Assembly: GCA_026399435.1 (NCBI GenBank)
Contig: JAPLQX010000043.1
Coordinates: 1-64,000 of the forward strand
DNA length: 64,000 nucleotides
Direction: 5' to 3'
Source: Rhodocyclales bacterium
GTDB lineage: Bacteria; Pseudomonadota; Gammaproteobacteria; Burkholderiales; Rhodocyclaceae
The position numbers were made by a program, and so were the translations under genes. This document shows, piece after piece, positions 8,050 through 15,806 of the stretch; position 1 is the stretch's first letter; each line of letters begins with the position of its first letter. The notes beneath the pieces are model-generated. The model did not search any database and was not told the origin of the DNA. It worked only from the letters and a program-made list of their open reading frames with translations.

Positions 8050-9621
8050 TTAGTGGCGGAAGTGGCGGAAGCCCGTGAACACCATCGCCAGGTTCTGCTC
8101 GTCGGCAGCGGCGATGACTTCGGCATCGCGCACCGATCCGCCGGGCTGGATCACCGCGGTCGCTCCCGCTTTGGCCAACACATCGAGGCCGTCACGGAAC
8201 GGAAAGAAGGCGTCCGAGGCGGCTACCGAGCCGACCACGGTGAGGCCGTTGTTCTCGGCCTTGATCGCGGCAATGCGAGCGGAATCGACGCGGCTCATCT
8301 GGCCGGCGCCGACGCCGACCGTCATGGCGTCCTTGCAGTACACGATGGCGTTCGACTTTACATACTTGGCAATGCGCCAGGCGAACAGGAGGTCGCTCAT
8401 CTCGGCCGGGGTCGGCGCCCGCTTGGTCACCACCTTGATGTCGGCAGCGGTGATGCGCGCTTCGTCGGCACTTTGCACCAGCAGGCCGCCACCCACGCGC
8501 TTGTAATCCAGCACGCCGGTGGCATGCCCCATGGGGACGACCAGCACGCGCAGATTCTGCTTGGCGGCGAATACGGCTCGCGCTTCGGCGGTGATCTCGG
8601 GGGCGATGATGACCTCAGCGAACTGTCCGGCCACGGCTTCGGCGGTGGCCTTGTCGATGGCGCAGTTGAAGGAAATGATGCCGCCGAACGCAGATGTCGG
8701 ATCGGTCTTGAACGCCTTGCGATAGGCATCCAGAGCCGAGCCGGCAGTCGCCACGCCGCACGGATTGGCGTGCTTGACGATGACGCAGGCAATCTCGCCG
8801 TCGAAGGCCTTGACGCATTCCCAGGCCGCGTCGGCGTCCCCGATATTGTTGTAGCTGAGTTCCTTGCCCTGCAGCTGCTGATAGCTGGCGATGCTGCCCG
8901 GCACGACCGTGGTCTCGCGGTAGAACGCCGCCTGCTGATGCGGATTTTCTCCGTAGCGCATGGTGTCGACCTTGTCGAACGCGAGTTGCAGGCAATCCGG
9001 GAAGCGCCCCGGCTTGTTGTCGGCATCGAGCGAAGTGAGCCAGTTGGCGATCGCCGAGTCGTAGCGCGCGGTGTGGGTGAAGGCCTTCTTCGCCAGCGCG
9101 AAGCGCGTCTTCCAGGAAAGCGCGCCGCCGGACTTGAGCTCGTCGAGTATCGGTGCGTAATCCTCGGGGTCGGTAACAACGCCGACGCCGCCTTGTTCAT
9201 TGCCGTGATTCTTCGCCGCCGCGCGGACCATGGTCGGCCCGCCGATGTCGATGTTCTCGATCGCATCGTCGAGCGTGCAGCCCTGCTTGGCCACGGTTTC
9301 GCGGAAGGGATAGAGATTCACCACGACCAGATCGATGGCCGGGATGTCGTGCTTTGCCATGACCGCCAGATGCTCGGGCAGATCGCGCCGGCCGAGGATG
9401 CCGCCATGCACCTTGGGATGCAGGGTCTTGACGCGGCCGTCGAGCATCTCGGGAAAACCGGTGTAGTCGGAGACGTCGGTGACGTCGAGGCCGGCATCGC
9501 GCAGCAGTTTGGCAGTGCCGCCGGTGGAGAGAAGCTTGATGCCGAGCTGAGCGAGACCGCGGGCAAAATCCACCGCACCGCGCTTGTCGGAAACGCTAAG
9601 GAGCGCCTGTGTGACCTTCAT
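8050..9621 (-). CDS. purH: bifunctional AICAR transformylase/IMP cyclohydrolase
   Basis: Catalyses the last two steps to IMP. The 523-aa protein has an N-terminal MGS-like cyclohydrolase domain (SVSDKRG at about 9-15, TLHPKVHGG near 66) and a C-terminal transformylase domain with the catalytic Lys-His pair in KHANPCGVA (about 266-274). Length and ends match the family. GAGG precedes the ATG. It lies downstream of dusB-fis across a 165-bp repeat-rich gap. The link of fis to purine genes is positional, with no visible shared regulatory site. Confidence 0.96.
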   Translation of the reverse strand: MKVTQALLSVSDKRGAVDFARGLAQLGIKLLSTGGTAKLLRDAGLDVTDVSDYTGFPEMLDGRVKTLHPKVHGGILGRRDLPEHLAVMAKHDIPAIDLVVVNLYPFRETVAKQGCTLDDAIENIDIGGPTMVRAAAKNHGNEQGGVGVVTDPEDYAPILDELKSGGALSWKTRFALAKKAFTHTARYDSAIANWLTSLDADNKPGRFPDCLQLAFDKVDTMRYGENPHQQAAFYRETTVVPGSIASYQQLQGKELSYNNIGDADAAWECVKAFDGEIACVIVKHANPCGVATAGSALDAYRKAFKTDPTSAFGGIISFNCAIDKATAEAVAGQFAEVIIAPEITAEARAVFAAKQNLRVLVVPMGHATGVLDYKRVGGGLLVQSADEARITAADIKVVTKRAPTPAEMSDLLFAWRIAKYVKSNAIVYCKDAMTVGVGAGQMSRVDSARIAAIKAENNGLTVVGSVAASDAFFPFRDGLDVLAKAGATAVIQPGGSVRDAEVIAAADEQNLAMVFTGFRHFRH

Positions 9622-9639
9622 GGAAACCTCGGAAAATTA

Positions 9640-9786
9640 ACGTGAAATACTTTGTACGGAGTCCCCTGCGACAATCGCGCGTAGCGCGCCGAACGGTACC
9701 CCCCCGCGAGGGGGGAAGGGGGGCGGGCGAATAATTGGCTTTTCGCGTGTTTCATCTTCAGCGAGTGGCGCTTGGTGCCATGAGCG
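9640..9786. repeat. repeat-filled gap between fis and purH
   Basis: A CCCCCCCGCG...GGGGGG hairpin region followed by the same tail as 7994-8052 and ending in CCATGAGCGTTA, which supplies the fis stop codon here and the purH stop codon there. No gene seen. Confidence 0.6.
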
Positions 9787-10017
9787 TTAAAGCAGTTCGT
9801 GTTCGACCAGCATGCGGCGCAAGGTGCCGCGACTGATGCCCAGCATCTCGGCGGCGGTGGTCTGATTGCCCTCCGCCTGTTTCATCACCACTTCCAGCAT
9901 CGGCCGCTCGACGCATTTCAGGACCATGCCGTAGATGGCATGCGGCGCCTGCCCGTCGAGATCGCGGAAATAGCGGTTGAGGCTGCGGCGCACGCAGTCG
10001 TTGATTTCGCTGCTCAT
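9787..10017 (-). CDS. fis: Fis family DNA-binding protein
   Basis: Nucleoid-associated regulator. The 76-aa protein is shorter than the 98-aa E. coli Fis, as is usual in betaproteobacteria. The C-terminal helix-turn-helix (GNQTTAAEMLGISRGTLRRML, about 50-70) is intact. The region after MEN-type N-terminal residues keeps the amphipathic dimerisation helices (PMLEVVMKQAEG). Its ATG overlaps the dusB stop (ATGA), the classic dusB-fis arrangement. Its last codons end in the repeat tail shared with purH. Confidence 0.93.
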   Translation of the reverse strand: MSSEINDCVRRSLNRYFRDLDGQAPHAIYGMVLKCVERPMLEVVMKQAEGNQTTAAEMLGISRGTLRRMLVEHELL

Positions 10018-11048
10018 GCCGCCCTCATTTCCAAAACGCGCTCCTCGACGCGATCCTCGTAGCGCAAGTGATCGTTCGCCGCGGCGTGGCCGAGGAAGAA
10101 TTCATCGGTCGCCGCCAGTTGTTCGCCAACGCTCTGCAACTGGTTCATGGTGTGGCGAAAATGCGCGGCGCCGATCAGTCCCTTGGTGTACCAGCTGATG
10201 TGCTTGCGCGCGATGCGCACGCCGGTCTCTTCGCCGTAGAACGCGTACAGATCCGCCAGGTGGCCGCGCAGTATGCCGTGTATCTCTTCGACCCGCGGCG
10301 GCGCCAGCACGTGGCCGGTCTTGAGGAAATGTTCGATCTCGCGGAACAGCCAGGGCTTGCCCTGCGCCGCGCGGCCGATCATGACGCCGTCGGCGCCGGT
10401 GTAGTCGAGCACGTAGCGAGCCTTCTGCGGCGTGCCGATGTCGCCGTTGGCGATCACCGGAATCCTCACCTGCGATTTGACCATTGCGATGGTGTCGTAT
10501 TCGGCACAGCCCATGTACTGGTCGGCGCGGGTGCGGCCATGAATGGCGATGGCGCGGACGCCGGATTCCTCGGCGATGCGGGCGATGCGCGGCGCGTTGC
10601 GGTTCTGGCTGTTCCAGCCGGTGCGAAACTTGAGCGTCACCGGCGTGTCCGGCACGGCGGCCACCACGGCCTCGAGAATCCGCGCCACCAGTGGCTCGTC
10701 CTGCATCAGGGCCGAGCCGGCCATGACGTTGCAGATCTTCTTTGCCGGACAGCCCATGTTGATGTCGATGATCTGCGCGCCGTTGTCGGCGTTGTACCTT
10801 GCCGCCTGCGCCATCATCGCCGGATCGGCCCCGGCGATCTGCACCGAGATCGGATCGACCTCGCCCTCGTGATCCGCGCGACGGCGGGTCTTGGCGCTGC
10901 CGTAGAGCAGCGAGTTCGACGTGACCATTTCGGAAACCGCCAGCCCGGCGCCGAGCTTCTTGCACAGCTGGCGGAAAGGACGATCCGTAACCCCTGCCAT
11001 GGGCGCGACAAATAGATTGTTGCGCAGCTGAAAGCCCAGAAAGTCCAT
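10014..11048 (-). CDS. dusB: tRNA-dihydrouridine synthase B
   Basis: FMN-dependent reduction of uridine in the tRNA D-loop. A TIM barrel is visible from VAPMAGVTDRPFRQL (about 15-29); the catalytic Cys is in DINMGCPAKK (about residue 104), with FMN-phosphate motifs such as VIANGDIGTP and DGVMIGRAAQGKP (about 225-250). It is 344 aa, the normal length. First gene of a leftward operon with fis (ATGA overlap). Confidence 0.95.
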   Translation of the reverse strand: MDFLGFQLRNNLFVAPMAGVTDRPFRQLCKKLGAGLAVSEMVTSNSLLYGSAKTRRRADHEGEVDPISVQIAGADPAMMAQAARYNADNGAQIIDINMGCPAKKICNVMAGSALMQDEPLVARILEAVVAAVPDTPVTLKFRTGWNSQNRNAPRIARIAEESGVRAIAIHGRTRADQYMGCAEYDTIAMVKSQVRIPVIANGDIGTPQKARYVLDYTGADGVMIGRAAQGKPWLFREIEHFLKTGHVLAPPRVEEIHGILRGHLADLYAFYGEETGVRIARKHISWYTKGLIGAAHFRHTMNQLQSVGEQLAATDEFFLGHAAANDHLRYEDRVEERVLEMRAA

Positions 11049-11140
11049 GTCGGAGAAAAGGAATACGGTCGGGGAAGGGCGCGATTTTAACGCAAACCGC
11101 TAGGTCGGCAATCGAAGCTTTCTATGGTTCGTGGCAAATG

Positions 11141-12367
11141 TCACGGCCAGGCACGGGCACCGTAAATCATGCGCTTCGCCACGAAGGCCCGCAACGGCGG
11201 CAGCAGGTCCAGCGCCAGGAGCCCTGCGCCACGCACATGTTTCAGGGGCGCAAAATCGGAGGCGAAACCGTCGATCAGCAGGTCGGTAAAGCCGATGGCA
11301 CCACGCCGGTCCGCCCGACGGCCGCGCGCATAGTCGGCGAGCACTTCGGGTGCGCCGGGATCCGTCGCGGCCCCGACCTGCTGCGCCAGTTCCCAGATGT
11401 CGCGCAGGGCGAGGTTGAAGCCCTGTCCGGCCACCGGATGCAGGGTCTGCGCCGCATTGCCGAGCCAGACCTGGCGCTCGCCCACCGGGTCGGGCCGGTA
11501 GCGCAAACCCAGCGGATAGGCCACGCGCGGAGTCGCCGCGGTGAAGCGATGCCGCGTGCCGAAACGCTGTTGCAGCAGGGCGAGGAACGCTGCATCGTCG
11601 AGCGCCTTGACCTCATCGAGAATCCTGTCGTCACAGGTCAGCACCACGGAATAGAGTTCGCCGAGCGGCAGCAGCGCCACCGGGCCCTCGCCGGTAAAAC
11701 GCTCCCAGGCGACATTGCGATGCGGCTCGGCAATGCTTACGTTGCACAGCACCGCGTGCTGGCCATAGTCGCGCAAGGTTCCGGCACCAGGCTCGACCAT
11801 GCCTTCGGCAAAAGCCGTCAGGGCAAAGTTCGCCGTTACCTGCCCGCGAAGCGGCGTTCCAGGTACGCAAGGCGGAGCGGCGCCGACTCTTGTGTTCTCG
11901 CGATAAACAATTCCGGCAGCGCTCACCGCGGCATCGAGCGCGGCGATCAGATCGCTTGCCGGCAGCACCCAGCCGAGCGCCTTCAGATCCAGTTCGGCTG
12001 CGCGCAACAGCGTGCGGCCAAAACCGCCTCGCTGCGAGATATGGATGGTTTCGATCGCCGTCGCCGCGAGCCCGGACCAGACGCCGAGCCAATCGAGAAT
12101 TTGCCGTGCGCCGTCGGACAAGGCCAGGACACGTGGATCGCGGCGCACCGCCGCACGTTCGCGGGCCTCGAAGATTTCGGCAGTCACGCCATGGAGTTTC
12201 AGTGCCAGGGCCAGCGCCATGCCCGCAGGACCCCCGCCAACAATGGCGACCTGGCGGTCGCCATTGTTGGCGGTATCTGATGGACTATCCCCCCAGCCCC
12301 CTTTCCTGGAAAGGGGGTGACTGGTCAGGCTCTCTTCGCTCGCAGAAGTATCAGCCGGCACGGGCAT
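11141..12367 (-). CDS. ubiH: UbiH/UbiF-type FAD-dependent ubiquinone hydroxylase
   Basis: Flavoprotein monooxygenase of ubiquinone synthesis. The FAD dinucleotide motif (VAIVGGGPAGMALALAL) begins only at about residue 40, and the second FAD motif (WLGNAAQTLHPVAGQGFNLALRD) is near 310-332. The gene sits after pepP, the conserved pepP-ubiH order. The N-terminus is odd: residues 1-39 have no family counterpart, are encoded by a repeat element (12278-12335), and include half of a perfect 16-bp inverted repeat (12236-12271). The start at 12367 overlaps the pepP stop by 17 bases and has no clear Shine-Dalgarno, so translation probably relies on coupling. Exact substrate position is not predictable. 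Confidence 0.85.
   Translation of the reverse strand: MPVPADTSASEESLTSHPLSRKGGWGDSPSDTANNGDRQVAIVGGGPAGMALALALKLHGVTAEIFEARERAAVRRDPRVLALSDGARQILDWLGVWSGLAATAIETIHISQRGGFGRTLLRAAELDLKALGWVLPASDLIAALDAAVSAAGIVYRENTRVGAAPPCVPGTPLRGQVTANFALTAFAEGMVEPGAGTLRDYGQHAVLCNVSIAEPHRNVAWERFTGEGPVALLPLGELYSVVLTCDDRILDEVKALDDAAFLALLQQRFGTRHRFTAATPRVAYPLGLRYRPDPVGERQVWLGNAAQTLHPVAGQGFNLALRDIWELAQQVGAATDPGAPEVLADYARGRRADRRGAIGFTDLLIDGFASDFAPLKHVRGAGLLALDLLPPLRAFVAKRMIYGARAWP
12236..12271. repeat. perfect 16-bp inverted repeat in 5' ubiH
   Basis: Arms 12236-12251 and 12256-12271 (GCCAACAATGGCGACC and its complement) surround the 4-base loop TGGC. One arm encodes the natural AIVGG of the FAD motif. The other looks like an inverted copy placed just upstream of it in ubiH. 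Confidence 0.85.
12278..12335. repeat. G/C-hairpin repeat at the pepP-ubiH junction
   Basis: Shares the order ATGG..CCCC..CCCCCT-loop-AGGGGGTGACT.GTCAGG with 14514-14560. It is read through as codons of ubiH. Confidence 0.6.
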
Positions 12368-13715
12368 CGCGCATCAGCGCTTCGATGTCGGCGATCTTCT
12401 TCGGTGCGGCGTCGGTGATGATCTCGCAGCCGTCGGCCGTCACCACCGCATCATCCTCGATGCGCACGCCGATATTCCAGAAGGCCTTGGGAACATCGTC
12501 CGCCGGACGGATGTAGCAACCGGGCTCGATGGTCAGCACCATGCCGGGCGCCAGCGGTGCCCAGTTCTCCCCTGCCTTGTATTCGCCGGCATCGTGCACG
12601 TCCTTGCCCAGCCAGTGGCTGGTCCGGTGCATGTAGAAGCGCTTGTAGCTTTCCGATTCGATCACGGCATCCAGCGTTCCGGACAGCAGCCTCAAATCGA
12701 TCATGCCCTGCGCCAGCACCTTCAGCGCCGCCTCATGCGGATCGGCGAAGGTGGCGCCGGGACGCACGGCGGCGATCGCCGCCGCCTGGGCCTCGAGCAC
12801 CAGCGAGTACACGTCAGCCTGCGGCCCGCTGAAGCGGCCGTTGACCGGGAAGCTGCGCGTGATATCCGAGGCGTAGCCGCTGAGTTCGCCGCCGGCATCG
12901 ATCAGCAGCAGATCGCCGTCGCGCAGGACCTGATCATTGCCGACGTAATGCAGGACGCAGGCATTCGCCCCGCCGGCAACGATGGAAGTGTAGGCAGGGA
13001 ATTCGCAACCCTGACGGCGGAATTCGTGCAGCAGTTCGGCCTCGACTTCGTACTCGAAGCGGCCCGGCGCGACAAAGCGCATGGCGCGACTGTGGGCACC
13101 CGTCGAAATCGCGGCGACGCGGCGCATGGTGGCGAGCTCGGTGGCATCCTTGACCAGGCGCATGGCGTCGAGCTCGGCGCGCACATCGCGGATCGTGGCC
13201 GGCGCATGTTTTCCGGTGCGGCTTTCGGCACGCACGCGGTTCAGCGCGGCCGCGATGCGGCTATCCCAGCCGGCATCGTGGCCTATCGAAAACCACAGCA
13301 CGGACTGGTCGGCGAACAGCTCCGTCAGCTTGGCGTCGAGTTCGCCGATGGCATGGGCTGCGTCGAAGCCGAAAGCCTCGCGGGCACCGTCCGGGCCATG
13401 GCGGAAGCCGTCCCATATTTCCCGCTCCATGTTCTTCTCGCGACAAAAGAGGATCGACTGCGGCGCCGTGTCGCCGCGGCCGACGGCAATTACCAGCACG
13501 GCTTCCGGCTCGGTGAAGCCGGTCAGGTACTGAAAGTAGCTGTCGGCGCGATACGGATAGTGCGAATCACGGTTGCGCGGCTGCTCGGGCGAGGTGGGGA
13601 TCAGCGCGATGCCGCCGCCGCCGCGAGTCATGCGTTCGATCAACGCGAGCCGGCGCTGGCGATACGCCGCGAAAGAATTCCCGACCGCGGGTGACGATGG
13701 TGACGACGTTTCCAT
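12351..13715 (-). CDS. pepP: Xaa-Pro aminopeptidase
   Basis: Di-manganese exopeptidase that removes N-terminal residues preceding proline. It is 454 aa from the ATG at 13715; longer readings run into murU. The N-terminal AMP_N domain occupies about 15-150. The pita-bread metallopeptidase domain follows, with metal ligands visible in LIDAGGELSGYASDITR (two Asp), HRTSHWLGKDVHD (His), IEPGCYI (Glu) and VRIEDD (Glu). It lies 7 bp after the murU stop and overlaps the start of ubiH, so amgK-murU-pepP-ubiH may be one unit. A dispersed 20-nt motif lies at 13648-13667. Confidence 0.94.
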   Translation of the reverse strand: METSSPSSPAVGNSFAAYRQRRLALIERMTRGGGGIALIPTSPEQPRNRDSHYPYRADSYFQYLTGFTEPEAVLVIAVGRGDTAPQSILFCREKNMEREIWDGFRHGPDGAREAFGFDAAHAIGELDAKLTELFADQSVLWFSIGHDAGWDSRIAAALNRVRAESRTGKHAPATIRDVRAELDAMRLVKDATELATMRRVAAISTGAHSRAMRFVAPGRFEYEVEAELLHEFRRQGCEFPAYTSIVAGGANACVLHYVGNDQVLRDGDLLLIDAGGELSGYASDITRSFPVNGRFSGPQADVYSLVLEAQAAAIAAVRPGATFADPHEAALKVLAQGMIDLRLLSGTLDAVIESESYKRFYMHRTSHWLGKDVHDAGEYKAGENWAPLAPGMVLTIEPGCYIRPADDVPKAFWNIGVRIEDDAVVTADGCEIITDAAPKKIADIEALMRDARAG

Positions 13716-13722
13716 CGACTGA

Positions 13723-14495
<773 letters not shown>

Positions 14496-14513
14496 TTGGG
14501 CGAGCAGGCGATG

Positions 14514-14583
14514 GCCCTCCCCCCGACCCCCTCCCCGGGGGAGGGGGTGACTAGTCAGGGACCGCGCTCGGCGCGGACCAAAT
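14514..14583. repeat. G/C-hairpin repeat between amgK and murU
   Basis: CCCCCTCCCC/GGGGGAGGGGG hairpin followed by TGACTAGTCAGG, related to 12278-12335. With the adjacent inverted repeat it fills the 123-bp amgK-murU gap. Confidence 0.6.
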
Positions 14584-15624
14584 TTAGGATTCACGACGAC
14601 TCCCGAGCGTGCCGGCATCCATCGTGTAACCGAGCACCGTGATCTTGTCCTCGACGCGGTCGAGCAGCTTGCGCAGCGGTGAGAGCTCGCTGTAGCGCTC
14701 GCAGGCCTTGCGCAGGTAGCGCGCCACCAGTGGCAGATCCTTGAGGTAGCCGTCCTTGCCGTCGCGGTGATAGAGCCGGGCGAAGATGCCCAGCACCTTG
14801 ACGTGGCGCTGCACTCCCATCCATTCGTAGTCGCGGAAGAACTCGCCGAAATCGGCGGCGACCGGCAGGCCGACCTTGCGCGCCTGCTCCCAGTACCGAA
14901 CCAGCCAGTCCAGCGCGAGATCCTCATCCCACTCGATGTATGCATCCTTCAGCAGCGACACCATGTCGTAGCTGATCGGCCCATACACGGCATCCTGGAA
15001 ATCGATGATCCCCGGATTGGCGCCGCCCGGCTCGGCGATCCGCATCAGGTTGCGCGAGTGATAGTCGCGATGCACGAAGACCTTCGGCTCGGCCAGATTC
15101 ACCGCGAGGATGCGTTCGAACACGGTTTCCAGCGACTGCTTCTCGCCCGGCGTCAGGACTATCTTGTGGTGCTCGGCGAGGAACCACTGCGGGAAGAGAT
15201 CGAGTTCGCGGCGCAGCAGCACGCGGTCGTATTCGGGCAGCATGCCCGGGCGGCTTGCCTGCTGGATCTTCACCAGCGCGGCGATCGCATCGGCATAAAG
15301 CGGCGCAGCATTGTCGGCATTCAGGGCCTGCAGATAGGTCGTATTGCCCAGATCGGAGAGCAGCAGAAAGCCCTGGTCGAGGTCTTGCGCGATGACCTCC
15401 GGCACATGGGCGCCGGCCGCCTGAAACAGCTGCTGCACGTGCAACCAAGGGCGGCAGTCCTCATTGGCGGGCGGCGCATCCATGACGATGCGTGTCGCAC
15501 CGTCATCCAGCGTGACGCGAAAATAGCGGCGGAAACTGGCATCGGCGGAGGCCGGCGCCAGGGTGAAACTGCGACCCGGCCACAAGGCGGCAAGCCATGT
15601 GCTGATTTGCTTCTGGCGTTCCAT
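14584..15624 (-). CDS. amgK: N-acetylmuramate/N-acetylglucosamine kinase
   Basis: Aminoglycoside-phosphotransferase-fold kinase that phosphorylates the anomeric position of MurNAc in peptidoglycan recycling. In 346 aa, the catalytic loop HRDYHSRNLM (about 185-194) and the metal-binding IDFQDAVYGP (about 207-216) are intact. Pairing with murU downstream and divergence from lptD match the known amgK-murU neighbourhood in Pseudomonas and betaproteobacteria. The 123-bp gap to murU holds a repeat and the 26-bp inverted repeat. Confidence 0.88.
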   Translation of the reverse strand: MERQKQISTWLAALWPGRSFTLAPASADASFRRYFRVTLDDGATRIVMDAPPANEDCRPWLHVQQLFQAAGAHVPEVIAQDLDQGFLLLSDLGNTTYLQALNADNAAPLYADAIAALVKIQQASRPGMLPEYDRVLLRRELDLFPQWFLAEHHKIVLTPGEKQSLETVFERILAVNLAEPKVFVHRDYHSRNLMRIAEPGGANPGIIDFQDAVYGPISYDMVSLLKDAYIEWDEDLALDWLVRYWEQARKVGLPVAADFGEFFRDYEWMGVQRHVKVLGIFARLYHRDGKDGYLKDLPLVARYLRKACERYSELSPLRKLLDRVEDKITVLGYTMDAGTLGSRRES

Positions 15625-15806
15625 ATCGAAGATGCGCGAGATGCGGGGGAAAGGCGCAAAAGCTTTGTCGGAGAGCGCGTTCCGCAGGCATGAAGTGTTA
15701 GAATTCGCGATTCTAGCATCGGCCGGCAGAGGCTTCTCCCGCGTGCGGTACGCGCGGTTTGCGTCTGCATTTTTCCGTCACCGCTGCACCCACTCACCGA
15801 TACGGC
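15625..15806. promoter_or_regulatory. divergent amgK/lptD control region
   Basis: 182 bases between divergent genes must carry both promoters. The clearest structure is TAGAAT-TCGCG-ATTCTA (15699-15715), a perfect 6-bp inverted repeat that could be an operator or contain a -10 element. No confident -35/-10 pair was seen. Confidence 0.35.
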
